64,000 nucleotides of DNA. Source: Pseudoalteromonas galatheae. Lineage in GTDB: Bacteria > Pseudomonadota > Gammaproteobacteria > Enterobacterales > Alteromonadaceae. The notes beneath the pieces were generated by a model, which saw only the letters and a list, made by a program, of their open reading frames with translations, made no database searches and was not told the origin of the DNA. Positions 1 through 10,502 of the stretch are shown here, one piece after another; positions within the stretch are counted from its first letter, which is position 1, and each line of letters begins with the position of its first letter. Location: the NCBI RefSeq assembly GCF_005886105.2, contig NZ_PNCO02000001.1, positions 3,820,001 to 3,884,000 on the forward strand. Direction: 5' to 3'. The translations under genes were made by a program, and so were the position numbers.

Positions 1-37
1 TAGCCCTAGGGGAACCTGGGGCTGGATCACCTCCTTA
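1..37 (+). rRNA. rrs: 16S rRNA, 3' end (partial)
   Basis: This is the last 37 bases of a 16S rRNA gene that begins before the window. It ends in the universal anti-Shine-Dalgarno tail GGATCACCTCCTTA. The 23S and 5S genes follow on the same strand, so this is the end of an rRNA operon. Confidence 0.97.
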
Positions 38-109
38 TACGATTTAGAACTTATTTGTTCGAAGTGTCCACACAGATGATTGTTGCTTGGCCTGATGGCT
101 AAGTGATAT

Positions 110-119
110 TGCTCTTTAA
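110..119 (+). promoter_or_regulatory. boxA-like rRNA antitermination signal
   Basis: TGCTCTTTAA followed by AAATTTGG closely matches the boxA element of rRNA leaders and spacers, which as RNA recruits NusB-NusE (S10). Its place in the 16S-23S spacer is the usual one. Confidence 0.75.
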
Positions 120-222
120 AAATTTGGAAAAGCTGAAAAATTAAATTCTGATAGATAACATAAAGTTATTTATCGAGTTTTCGAAAGAAAATGCCGATTA
201 ATCATTTCGATGATTAATTAGC

Positions 223-252
223 GTCTACTTTAGTATTCAATATTAACTTCTG
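223..252 (+). other. 5' arm of the 23S rRNA processing stem
   Basis: This stretch is largely complementary to 3207-3231, downstream of the 23S gene. Both arms share GTCTACTT..AGT..TTAACTTCTG when one is reverse-complemented. Pairing continues toward the gene through the GTTGTATGGTTAAG / CTTAACCATACAAC segments. Such long stems enclosing pre-23S are RNase III substrates. Confidence 0.7.
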
Positions 253-298
253 GCGAAGTTAAACTGTCTTTGACGATACAAACCATTTTGGGTTGTAT

Positions 299-3183
<2,885 letters not shown>

Positions 3184-3206
3184 ACAACGCCAAAGTGGTT
3201 TAGTGA

Positions 3207-3231
3207 CAGAAGTTAATAGACTGAAGTAGAC
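3207..3231 (+). other. 3' arm of the 23S rRNA processing stem
   Basis: Complementary to 223-252 with a few mismatches. Together they would close the pre-23S into a long RNase III-type processing stem. Confidence 0.7.
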
Positions 3232-3370
3232 AAAAGAATTTAATAAGCTTTTTCCAGATTTAAGAATTAAACAAGGTGACCAACCTCAGCGGTATCGCGA
3301 AATCGGTTCACCTTGCGCAAATGGAATGCTCGTGCGAGGCACGATGTCATTAGACATTTGCACCCAGATT

Positions 3371-3485
3371 TCCTGATGACCATAGCGTTTTGGAACCACC
3401 TGACCCCATGCCGAACTCAGAAGTGAAACAAAACAGCGTCGATGATAGTGTGGGCTTCCCATGTGAAAGTAGAACATCGTCAGGG
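3371..3485 (+). rRNA. rrf: 5S rRNA
   Basis: About 115 bases. It contains the conserved block ACCACCTGACCCCATGCCGA and the following ACTCAGAAGTGAAA. The two ends pair through CCTGATGA and TCGTCAGG. It lies about 190 bases after 23S and just before an intrinsic terminator. The exact ends are placed by the helix and may be off by one or two bases. Confidence 0.93.
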
Positions 3486-3496
3486 CCTTATTAAAG

Positions 3497-3527
3497 AAAC
3501 CCGTTGCAGCAATGCGACGGGTTTTTT
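3497..3527 (+). terminator. Intrinsic terminator of the rRNA operon
   Basis: A GC-rich inverted repeat (AAACCCGTTGCA...TGCGACGGGTTT) is followed by a T-run, 11 bases after the 5S gene. This is a textbook Rho-independent terminator for the rRNA transcript. Confidence 0.9.
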
Positions 3528-3560
3528 GCTGTTTGGGGCATAGAGATTTGAGATATAAAA

Positions 3561-3915
3561 CCTCGCGAGGTAAACTCGCTCCTACCACAGCATCAGCACT
3601 GACCAGTGTGGTCGGAGGTGGTTTACCCACCGAGCTGTTGGGCTCCCCAAACAAAGAGAGTAAAACATCCTAGTTCGTAGCGAGCCAGGGCCTTATTAAA
3701 GATCGCGAGGTGAACTCGCTCCTACCACCGCATCAGTACTGAGCTGCATGGTCGGAGGTGGTTTACCCGCCGAGCTATTAGGCTTCCCAAACAAAAAGAA
3801 TAAAACATCCTTCTTCGTAGCGAGCTAGGGCCTTATTAAAGATCGCGAGGTGAACTCGCTCCTACCACCACATCAGCACTGAGCAGTATGGCTGGAGACG
3901 GTTTACCCGCCGAGT
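3561..3915. repeat. Three tandem 140-bp REP/BIME-like units
   Basis: Three related segments start at 3561, 3701 and 3841, exactly 140 bases apart. Each has a left element TCGCGAGGTGAACTCGCTCC with a short GCGAG/CTCGC hairpin. About 40 bases later comes a right element GGTCGGAGGTGGTTTACCC in the opposite sense, so about 75 bases form an imperfect palindrome. On the minus strand the left element reads GTAGGAGCGAG..., which resembles the GTAG-headed REP class of pseudomonads. Units 2 and 3 are each preceded by AGGGCCTTATTAAAG (3687 and 3827), the same 15 bases that span the 5S 3' end at 3482. No RAYT transposase lies in the window. The rest of the 3528-4011 interval shows nothing else. Confidence 0.8.
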
Positions 3916-4011
3916 ATTTGAGAGCATGAGGCAGCTATATGGTTTTATGCAATAAGGGCTATAAGGAAAGGTTAATTAACGATATGATGGGTTAAAAACA
4001 GGGGCCTTAGC

Positions 4012-4197
4012 GTGTCATTTCATTTAATTGCACTGTTGGTAATATTTGCATTGTTTGGCACTTCAGCCACTTACTTAATTCGTTTTATGTATAGCTATTG
4101 GATTAAGAAGAGGCTTGAAGTGAAGTATATTGTTAACGCGAGTATTTGTGCGGTTTTAGTGATGGTGATCTCAGTGATCAATGAGCTTGTTCGATGA
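4012..4197 (+). CDS. Small membrane protein of unknown function (61 aa)
   Basis: The frame starts with GTG about seven bases after an AGGGG Shine-Dalgarno-like sequence. The protein has two hydrophobic segments, about residues 4-27 and 39-57, separated by a basic stretch (WIKKRLEVK). That suggests a two-helix inner-membrane protein with a cytoplasmic basic loop. I do not recognise a family. It stands alone between the REP array and the convergent lipoprotein pair, and the ribosome site plus clean topology are the only support. Confidence 0.5.
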   Translation: MSFHLIALLVIFALFGTSATYLIRFMYSYWIKKRLEVKYIVNASICAVLVMVISVINELVR

Positions 4198-4214
4198 CCT
4201 GAAGGCTCACTAGT

Positions 4215-4595
4215 TTATAGAGGTACTGCCTGACAGGTATGCGCAATACATAGTGTTTGTATTGGCATCACAGGTTCACAACTAACCGCTGGTGCTTTTT
4301 CTTTGTTATTCAGCTTTTCTTGCTCTGTAATAGCGCTAACGACAGTTTCTACATCTTGCTCATCAGTATGCTTCGTTGAATAGATCAGATATTCCCTTGG
4401 TCCACCACAGGTTAATCGTTCACCTACCCCAATTACTTTACACTGGTAGCTTGCATCACAGCCTAAATGTGCTCTTATCTCGGTGAGTGTATGCGCAGTA
4501 TTAGAGCGACTTGTGGCATCGCTTGGCGTCATTTCACAGCCTGATAATGCTGCAATTAGTGTGCCGATGCAGGCGAGAGAAATAGCTAACTTCAT
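4215..4595 (-). CDS. Putative lipoprotein, paralogue of its upstream neighbour (126 aa)
   Basis: The N-terminus is a signal peptide ending in a lipobox LSGC (Cys20), so the product should be lipid-anchored. The mature part contains CDASYQCKVIGVG, CGGP and YLIYSTKHTDE. The same ordered motifs occur in the gene just upstream (4604-5104), so the two are paralogues from a tandem duplication. Several cysteines are shared and may form disulphides in the periplasm. It is 8 bases downstream of its partner, so they are probably co-transcribed. Function is unknown. Confidence 0.75.
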   Translation of the reverse strand: MKLAISLACIGTLIAALSGCEMTPSDATSRSNTAHTLTEIRAHLGCDASYQCKVIGVGERLTCGGPREYLIYSTKHTDEQDVETVVSAITEQEKLNNKEKAPAVSCEPVMPIQTLCIAHTCQAVPL

Positions 4596-4603
4596 TATTG
4601 CCT

Positions 4604-5104
4604 CTAGTATGTAGGACGACTATTTTCTAGTTTAACACACTTATTTTCAACGCATTGCGTTGCGGGTTCAATTAAATGCTGACAGATACTCATCATTTGA
4701 TTTTGCATATTATAGGCGCGCTCTAATGTAGTAATTTGCTCCGCTAATTGTTTTACTTGTGCCTCATCTGCTGATTTAGTTGAATAAACCTGATAAGAGG
4801 AAGGGCCGCCACAGGCGCGATCGCCAACGGCAATGACTTTACACTGGGTATCGTTATCACAGCTTTTGTCGGCCACGACGTTTTCCAATGATTGTTTATG
4901 GGCTTTGATATCAGAGATGTCGAGCTTTTTACCCTCTTGTTGAATAGGTAAGCTTGCTTCTTTTGATTCTTTAATTTCAGTGTGCTTTTCGCTTACAGGT
5001 TTGGTTTCCTGCGCTTTTTGTTCAGTGGTTTCTTTTTTAGTTACCTCTTCTTGGCAGCCAAACAGCAAAAAGGTTGCGAGTAAAGTGGGGATCATCTTAT
5101 TCAT
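4604..5104 (-). CDS. Putative lipoprotein with charged linker (166 aa)
   Basis: A signal peptide ends in the lipobox LFGC (Cys17). Residues about 18-75 are a Lys/Glu/Thr-rich low-complexity linker. The C-terminal domain carries CDNDTQCKVIAVGDRACGGP and YSTKSADEAQV, matching the downstream paralogue. The linker could space the small Cys-rich domain away from the membrane. First gene of a two-gene unit with 4215-4595. I do not recognise a named family. Confidence 0.75.
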   Translation of the reverse strand: MNKMIPTLLATFLLFGCQEEVTKKETTEQKAQETKPVSEKHTEIKESKEASLPIQQEGKKLDISDIKAHKQSLENVVADKSCDNDTQCKVIAVGDRACGGPSSYQVYSTKSADEAQVKQLAEQITTLERAYNMQNQMMSICQHLIEPATQCVENKCVKLENSRPTY

Positions 5105-5166
5105 TATATGCTCTCCTAATGTTTGCTAATTAAACTACGCAAGTCTTTAAGGAATAGCAAGTTCTG

Positions 5167-5199
5167 CAGCCTGCATACACTATATGTGATTGCAGGCTG
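5167..5199. other. Hairpin downstream of fumC
   Basis: Arms CAGCCTGCA and TGCAGGCTG (9 perfect pairs) enclose a 15-base loop that itself contains CAC..GTG. It follows the fumC stop by 13 bases. There is no U-run on the minus strand, so it could be a 3'-end stabiliser or a Rho-associated site rather than an intrinsic terminator. Confidence 0.5.
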
Positions 5200-5211
5200 T
5201 GAACGACAGCG

Positions 5212-6588
5212 TTATAAACCGCCTTTGGTGAGTTTTTGCGGATCGAGTAATGATTGGAGCTCGTGTTCACTCAGATCGGTTTGCTCAGCAGCGACCTCAA
5301 TAATTGGACGTCCTTCTTTGTAAGCAAGCTTGGCAATTTGTGCTGCTTTTTCATACCCGATCACAGGATTTAACGCGGTAACTAAAATCGGGTTTTTAGC
5401 GAGCGCCTTTTGAATATTCTGCTCATTCACTTTAAAGCTTGAAATAGCTTTGTCTGCAAGTAGCCTCGAGGTATTCGAGAGGATCTCAATACTTTGCAAA
5501 ATATTTAATGCAATCAATGGCAGCATAACATTCAGCTCGAAATTGCCTGACTGGCCCGCAACACTAATCGTTGCGTCATTACCGATGACTTGAGCACTGG
5601 CCATTGCTGCCGCTTCTGGAATAACGGGGTTTACTTTACCTGGCATGATTGAAGAGCCGGGTTGTAGCGCCTCAAGCTCGATTTCACCTAGGCCAGCAAG
5701 CGGTCCTGAATTCATCCAGCGTAAGTCGTTAGCTATCTTCATTTGTGCTACTGCAAAGGTTTTAAGTTGGCCAGAAAGGCCCACAATCGCGTCTTGTGAA
5801 CCGATGTGATAGAAAAAGTTGCTACCTTTACTGAAACGGATCCCGATGTTAGTGCTCAGGTTTTGGCTAAATAATTTTGCGAACTGTGGATCGGCATTAA
5901 TACCTGTGCCTACCGCTGTTCCACCTTGACCTAACTCGTAAACCTTTTCTAAGGAATGAACAATGCCCTGACAAGCGTTATCCACCTGCGCCTGCCAGCC
6001 ACTTAATGTTTGTGCAAAGGTCACCGGCATTGCATCCATCAAGTGCGTCCGGCCAGTTTTGACATGATGACCAACTTGCTCTGCTTTTTGTTCAATACTA
6101 CGAGATAAGTGTTTTAGTGCTGGCAGAAGGTCATACACTGCTGTGATTGCACTACTCACGTGAATCGCTGTTGGGATCACATCGTTTGAGCTTTGGCCCA
6201 TATTAACGTCATCATTAGGATGAATTGCTACGCCGCTTAATTCAGTAGCCAACGTAGCTATCACTTCGTTGGCATTCATATTGGAACTGGTACCAGAACC
6301 AGTCTGAAAGACATCTACAGGGAATTGGTCTAAGTGTTTGCCATCAATTAGCTGCTGACATGCACTCACAATTGCTTTTGCTTTATCACTTGATAGATGG
6401 CCAAGGGATTGATTGGTTTCTGCTGCAGCTTGTTTGATATAGGCCAATGCTTTGATAAAGCTAGTTGGCATTGTGATCCCGCTAATAGGAAAGTTATTTA
6501 CAGCGCGCTGTGTTTGCGCCTTGTAGAGCGCATGCTCAGGAACATCTAATGTTCCCATACTATCGGATTCTTGACGAAATGTAGTCAT
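5212..6588 (-). CDS. fumC: Fumarate hydratase class II
   Basis: Converts fumarate to malate in the TCA cycle. Class II enzymes lack an iron-sulphur cluster and so work under iron limitation or oxidative stress. At 458 residues it is full length. It carries the superfamily signature GSSIMPGKVNP at residues 311-321, TGRTHLMDAMP around 178-188 with the conserved His, and TGSGTSSNMNANEV around 97-109. The start has AGGAG nearby, and that ribosome site overlaps the stop codon of the upstream fagA-like gene, which suggests translational coupling. The Fur box at 6992-7006 would place both genes under iron control, as in the Pseudomonas aeruginosa fagA-fumC locus. Confidence 0.96.
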   Translation of the reverse strand: MTTFRQESDSMGTLDVPEHALYKAQTQRAVNNFPISGITMPTSFIKALAYIKQAAAETNQSLGHLSSDKAKAIVSACQQLIDGKHLDQFPVDVFQTGSGTSSNMNANEVIATLATELSGVAIHPNDDVNMGQSSNDVIPTAIHVSSAITAVYDLLPALKHLSRSIEQKAEQVGHHVKTGRTHLMDAMPVTFAQTLSGWQAQVDNACQGIVHSLEKVYELGQGGTAVGTGINADPQFAKLFSQNLSTNIGIRFSKGSNFFYHIGSQDAIVGLSGQLKTFAVAQMKIANDLRWMNSGPLAGLGEIELEALQPGSSIMPGKVNPVIPEAAAMASAQVIGNDATISVAGQSGNFELNVMLPLIALNILQSIEILSNTSRLLADKAISSFKVNEQNIQKALAKNPILVTALNPVIGYEKAAQIAKLAYKEGRPIIEVAAEQTDLSEHELQSLLDPQKLTKGGL

Positions 6589-6596
6589 CGTTGCTC

Positions 6597-6968
6597 CTAA
6601 TAAAAAGGGTTAAACTGTTGGCAGGTTTGGCACGCATCTCGCTGGAGCTTCAGAAATTGCTGTGACGAAGTATGGTGCTGTTTATAAAACCGTTTTAATG
6701 CCAGCAAAGGTTTAAATAATTGATCCATGCATTGTTTACGTATGGCTGTATCAACGAGTGGATCGGCAATCTGTTCTAACAGTTCGGACAATGTATTTTT
6801 AAGATAAAGCTCTTGCAGCAGCGGGTTATTATGGCGCTCGTACCATTTCGCCATGCCTATGCCTGCCGCAATATATTCCGCAACCAAGAGTGGTGCTTCA
6901 AGTTGTGGTCGCTGGCAGTGGCGATTAAGCTTCGCACGGTAAGTCTGTAATAAAGTAGCTAGCTGCAT
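6597..6968 (-). CDS. fagA: FagA-like Fur-associated protein upstream of fumC (123 aa)
   Basis: A small helical protein with several Cys near the end (CQTCQ). I chose the ATG at 6968 because the longer frame, starting at 7031, would read through the 17-base-arm palindrome that holds the Fur box. The start has no strong Shine-Dalgarno, so it remains uncertain. In P. aeruginosa, fagA ('fur-associated gene A') precedes fumC in an iron-repressed operon. The position, size and Fur box here are the basis for the name; I did not align the proteins. Function is unknown even where the gene is named. Confidence 0.6.
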   Translation of the reverse strand: MQLATLLQTYRAKLNRHCQRPQLEAPLLVAEYIAAGIGMAKWYERHNNPLLQELYLKNTLSELLEQIADPLVDTAIRKQCMDQLFKPLLALKRFYKQHHTSSQQFLKLQRDACQTCQQFNPFY

Positions 6969-6980
6969 GAATACAAAACC

Positions 6981-7017
6981 AAACGATGTAATGATAATGG
7001 TTATCATTACATCGTTT
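6981..7017. promoter_or_regulatory. Fur box within a long perfect palindrome
   Basis: Two 17-base arms (AAACGATGTAATGATAA and its complement) flank the three bases TGG. The core TGATAATGGTTATCA at 6992-7006 differs at one position from the 7-1-7 Fur consensus TGATAATNATTATCA. On the minus strand a TTGAAT (-35, 7031-7026) and TAATGA (-10, 7009-7004) with 16-base spacing overlap it. Iron-loaded Fur would thus block the fagA-fumC promoter. Confidence 0.8.
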
Positions 7018-7122
7018 GTTTGGCAATTCAAGCTTTAGTATTTGCATTGCCAATCAATTTGTTTAGCATTCACCATAGCAGCCCACTATGAGTCTGAAAT
7101 GAATTTAAAAAGAGTGATTGAG

Positions 7123-7305
7123 TTAATTATAGCCGAGGAGATATTGCTGCTCTGAATGCTCTTTCTCTTGTTCTTCGAGTTGCATTAGGTTGGCGACTTC
7201 TTGTCGGTAAGCGCGACCTTTAGTGAAGGTATTTTTACGCTTCTTCAGGACGAGTCCCTCGCTTTTAAGTTGGCTTGGCATTTGGGTGATCTCTGAAATT
7301 TTCAT
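7123..7305 (-). CDS. Small charged protein of unknown function (60 aa)
   Basis: The ATG is preceded by AGGAG at good spacing, which supports translation. The protein is rich in Lys and Glu (GLVLKKRKNTFTKGRAYRQE, then LEEQEKEHSEQQ) and has no signal peptide or membrane segment, so it is probably cytosolic. I do not recognise a family. It is separated by about 90 bases from the Fur-controlled promoter region and points the same way as fagA-fumC, upstream of it. Confidence 0.55.
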   Translation of the reverse strand: MKISEITQMPSQLKSEGLVLKKRKNTFTKGRAYRQEVANLMQLEEQEKEHSEQQYLLGYN

Positions 7306-7471
7306 GCTCGCTTCTCCTCTTGGTACACTTTAAACTTAGCAGAAGTTGTACCAAAATAAATTTCTTTTCTAATTTTAATTGCTTAGTAGAAGTTTTAGCT
7401 GTTTGCCTTGCAATTGAGATAAATTCTTGCCTCAATGAGGCGCATAAACCGATCAAAATAGTGCAAACGAG

Positions 7472-8062
7472 ATGACAAAACCTTACTCTCAAGCGTGTGA
7501 AAACAATAAACAGCCAATATTAGAAAAGCTCACTCCTTATCTAAACAAGTCTTTGGAAGTGCTAGAAATAGGCTCTGGTACGGGCCAGCATGCGGTGCAC
7601 TTTGCTGCGACGTTACCACATTTAACGTGGCAGACAGCGGACCGAGAGGTCAATCACGCCGGTATTCAAGCGTGGCTTGATGATGCAGAACTTGAAAACG
7701 TTTTACCGCCACTGGCGCTAGACTTACACCATGCGTGGCCTGTTAATCAGCGTTATGATGTGATCTATACTGCTAATACTTTGCACATTGTGTCATCAAC
7801 GCTCGTTGAGCGCTTAATCGCAGGAGTTGGACGACACCTTAAAGAAAGCGGCTACCTGATAGTTTATGGGCCTTTTAATTATCAAGGTGAATTTACCAGC
7901 GAGAGTAACCGAGAGTTTGATACGTATTTAAGGTCACAAGACAAAGAGAGTGGCATTCGCGATCAAGAATGGGTATTGGCGCTTGCGGCAGAGCAAGGAC
8001 TTACACTACAGCAAGACTATGCGATGCCGGCTAATAATCGCTTATTGGTGTTTAAACGGTAG
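7472..8062 (+). CDS. DUF938 family SAM-dependent methyltransferase (196 aa)
   Basis: A class I methyltransferase fold is indicated by VLEIGSGTGQHAVHFA (about residues 27-42), the glycine-rich motif I that binds S-adenosylmethionine. The acidic DREVN follows near 57, and VIYTANTLHIVS near 101 is motif IV. The overall pattern and the start (SQACENNKQPIL) match the DUF938 family, whose substrate is unknown. It is a single gene, convergent with the FemAB-like gene and overlapping its end by 21 bases. Confidence 0.85.
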   Translation: MTKPYSQACENNKQPILEKLTPYLNKSLEVLEIGSGTGQHAVHFAATLPHLTWQTADREVNHAGIQAWLDDAELENVLPPLALDLHHAWPVNQRYDVIYTANTLHIVSSTLVERLIAGVGRHLKESGYLIVYGPFNYQGEFTSESNREFDTYLRSQDKESGIRDQEWVLALAAEQGLTLQQDYAMPANNRLLVFKR

Positions 8063-9172
8063 TTTTGCTCGACACTCGGTAAAGTAATGCTCGAGTGCGT
8101 CAGCTTCGCGCTTGGTAAAATCCTCAAGCGCTCGCTGAAAGTCAGGTTGAAATAAGCGGTGATACGATTGCCTCCACACCGGTTCAAAACCCCTCACTAA
8201 CTTGTGCTCGCCTTGAGCACCTGCGTCAAAGACAGCAAGCTGATTCGCAATGGCGTACTCTATGCCTTGATAGTAACACAGCTCAAAATGCAAAAAGTCG
8301 TAACTATCCTCAATTGCGCCCCAATAGCGACCATACAAGGTATCACCATCCACAAGATATAAACTGGTGGCGATAATTTCGTGGTTTAAGTAAGCGCAGC
8401 AAAGACGAAGCTTATCTGGCATCGAGGTGATAACTTGCTGAAAAAAGTCGCGAGAGAGATAGCCGTGGTGTCGCGATCGTTTAAGGTAGGTGAGCTGGTA
8501 ACTGAGAAAAAACGCATCGAGTTGTGCTGTGCTGATTTCTCTGCCAACAGTCCAACTTATGTTAATACCTTGGGCGGTCACAGCTTGGCGTTCTTTTATG
8601 ACCATTTTACGCTTTCTTGATGTGAGTCGTGCGAGAAAATCATCGAACTTGGCGTAACCATGATTATGCCAATGAAATTGCACATTGCGGCGCATCGTTA
8701 AATGACTCTGAGTGAGAAAGTCGCTTTCACGACAAAAGTTAATATGGACTCCACTAATGCCCAGTTGGGCGAGGCTCGTGAGCGTAGCGTCAATATATTC
8801 AAGCAAGCAAGAAGACAGTCGTTTAGTTAATATTCTTGGCCCTTGAGTTGGCGTAAAGGGAACGCCACACAGCCATTTAGGATAGTAGTCTAATCCATGG
8901 CGCTCGTAGGCTTCAGCAAAAGCCCAATCAAAAACGTACTCGCCATAAGAGTGCGATTTAATATAACCTGGCAAAATTGCAACCAACTCGCCTTGGCGTT
9001 CAATCATTAGGTGATGCGGTATCCAGCCAGTCTCTTTACTGGTGCAGCCGCTTAACTCTAATGCAAGTAGCCAAGCGTAGCTCGTAAATACATGTGATGG
9101 TGAAACACAGTCCCACTGTGCTTCTGTCACTTCAGTTAGAGAATGAATAAACCTATGTTGGTACTCAGTCAT
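8042..9172 (-). CDS. FemAB-like (DUF482) GNAT-fold protein (376 aa)
   Basis: The C-terminal half contains the hallmarks of the FemAB-like/DUF482 family (PF04339): SRKRKMVIKER, DTLYGRYWGAIE, LHFELCYYQGIEYAI and FDAGAQGEHKLVRGFEPV. This GNAT-like fold suggests acyl or aminoacyl transfer, but no substrate is established. I use the ATG at 9172 rather than the longer frame to 9244. It overlaps the stop of the upstream hydrolase gene by 8 bases (ATGACTGA), typical of translational coupling. The extra 24 residues of the longer frame would lie inside the neighbour. Confidence 0.85.
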   Translation of the reverse strand: MTEYQHRFIHSLTEVTEAQWDCVSPSHVFTSYAWLLALELSGCTSKETGWIPHHLMIERQGELVAILPGYIKSHSYGEYVFDWAFAEAYERHGLDYYPKWLCGVPFTPTQGPRILTKRLSSCLLEYIDATLTSLAQLGISGVHINFCRESDFLTQSHLTMRRNVQFHWHNHGYAKFDDFLARLTSRKRKMVIKERQAVTAQGINISWTVGREISTAQLDAFFLSYQLTYLKRSRHHGYLSRDFFQQVITSMPDKLRLCCAYLNHEIIATSLYLVDGDTLYGRYWGAIEDSYDFLHFELCYYQGIEYAIANQLAVFDAGAQGEHKLVRGFEPVWRQSYHRLFQPDFQRALEDFTKREADALEHYFTECRAKLPFKHQ

Positions 9173-10439
9173 TGTGGCCGTCAAAAAATGCGAGCAGTGC
9201 TTGCTCAAAGTTACTGTAATCAGGGTTAAAAGTGATCCGTGCAAGCGAAGCGTATTGCGTCATGCTTTTTTCGTGACGCTCGCCAAAATGGACGGTTTTA
9301 CCTGTGCGGCAGTTAATAAAGGCCTGGTCTTCTAAGTGGTAACTGGTGCAGTTACGATAAGGCCCTTTGCGGCCGTAAAAAATATGTTCAGGTGGTTGCA
9401 AAATACCAATATGAGACATATCGATAATATTGTCGGCTTTCACACTCCGATACTCCACTCCTTGCTTAGTCGATAGTGTTTCCGAGTAGATAAATTGGGT
9501 CAATGTTGATTTAGGTTGCCACTTTTCTAGCAGCTTTGCCGTTGCGTGATTGTCTATGGTGGTATCGACATCGCTATAGCTGATAAACATCGGTACATCT
9601 GGCAAAGTGGTGAGTGATTTGAGTGGCGCCATAGCTTGATGGGCTAACGTTGCGCCATGCCATGGGAAAGATTCATATTTGGCGAAATCCAAATCTGCGT
9701 CTTCATCTATCCAATTGACAAATGGCACGTAATCAATCCATTTGGCTAGCCAACCGTTCTTATTATGTGGCTCCGTAGCGGGTGAGATAAGTGCAACAGA
9801 GCCTAAATTATTAGGCTTGTGCTTCGCTATGCTACTTAGCACCAAGGCAGCACCAGTGGAGTAACCAAGCACGGAAAAATGCGTAAAATCTTGGCTCGTC
9901 TGTGCGATGGCATAATCCGTGTGGGTTTGCCAATCGTCAATATCAACTTCGGTTAAATCGCTTGGTGCAGTCGCGTGGCCTGGCAGTAACATGGTTCTGA
10001 CATTGTATCCTGCTTCATAGAGTGCTGCCGCAAGGTAGTGAAAAGTAAAAGGAGAATCGGTCAGACCATGGATAAGTAAAATGGCTTGATCTTTGTTGTC
10101 ATGCTCAAGTGAAAATGGCGCGATTAAGTCACTTACCTTGGGGGTTGTCAGGTTGAGTAATGTTGCAATAGGCGTTATTAAGGGGCATGGCAGTGTGGCG
10201 CGGGGGTTGCGGCTTTCAATAAGTTGCTTGGTCGAACGAATATAATCGTTATAGTTTTTTATATTCCCTACATCGACTGTGACGGGGCCTTTATCGATTG
10301 CATCGCGGAATAATCCCGACTTTTTGCTCTTCGTGAATAGCGACATATCACTCACTTGGGTAACACAGTCTTGTGCGATGACCAAAGGTGAGGCAAGCAG
10401 GCTAAAAGCAAATACTGTGGAGGTAAGGTAGTGGCGCAT
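9165..10439 (-). CDS. Exported alpha/beta hydrolase (424 aa)
   Basis: An N-terminal signal peptide (cleavage after about VIA, residue 22) predicts export. The alpha/beta-hydrolase core shows LLIHGLTDSPF at about 121-131 (oxyanion region) and the nucleophile elbow GYSTG with Ser194. Likely acid and His follow at SDVDTTID and DMSHIGI. Family members hydrolyse esters or lipids; the substrate is unknown. Several cysteines support a periplasmic location. It is followed by the overlapping FemAB-like gene, so the two probably act in one process. Confidence 0.82.
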   Translation of the reverse strand: MRHYLTSTVFAFSLLASPLVIAQDCVTQVSDMSLFTKSKKSGLFRDAIDKGPVTVDVGNIKNYNDYIRSTKQLIESRNPRATLPCPLITPIATLLNLTTPKVSDLIAPFSLEHDNKDQAILLIHGLTDSPFTFHYLAAALYEAGYNVRTMLLPGHATAPSDLTEVDIDDWQTHTDYAIAQTSQDFTHFSVLGYSTGAALVLSSIAKHKPNNLGSVALISPATEPHNKNGWLAKWIDYVPFVNWIDEDADLDFAKYESFPWHGATLAHQAMAPLKSLTTLPDVPMFISYSDVDTTIDNHATAKLLEKWQPKSTLTQFIYSETLSTKQGVEYRSVKADNIIDMSHIGILQPPEHIFYGRKGPYRNCTSYHLEDQAFINCRTGKTVHFGERHEKSMTQYASLARITFNPDYSNFEQALLAFFDGHND

Positions 10440-10502
10440 TGTCGGTCCTTATGAGCATAAAATCACATGCAGTATAGCGAGAACAGATGACGATAAAAAT
10501 GG

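Larger units (their letters stand above)
38..298 (+). other. 16S-23S internal transcribed spacer without tRNA genes
   Basis: The 261-base spacer holds no tRNA-like cloverleaf. Neither the Ile(GAT) nor the Ala(TGC) gene common in this position is present. It carries a boxA-like antitermination signal and, close to the 23S gene, sequence complementary to the region after the 23S gene. Spacers with and without tRNAs often coexist in one gammaproteobacterial genome, so other rRNA operons of this strain may differ. Confidence 0.85.

Noticed and set aside
9165..10439. Could the exported alpha/beta hydrolase be the missing kynurenine formamidase for the IDO/KynU pair?
   Set aside because: It has a signal peptide, so it works outside the cytosol, and it is separated by its own gene pair and the regulator. 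No formamidase-specific motif was seen.
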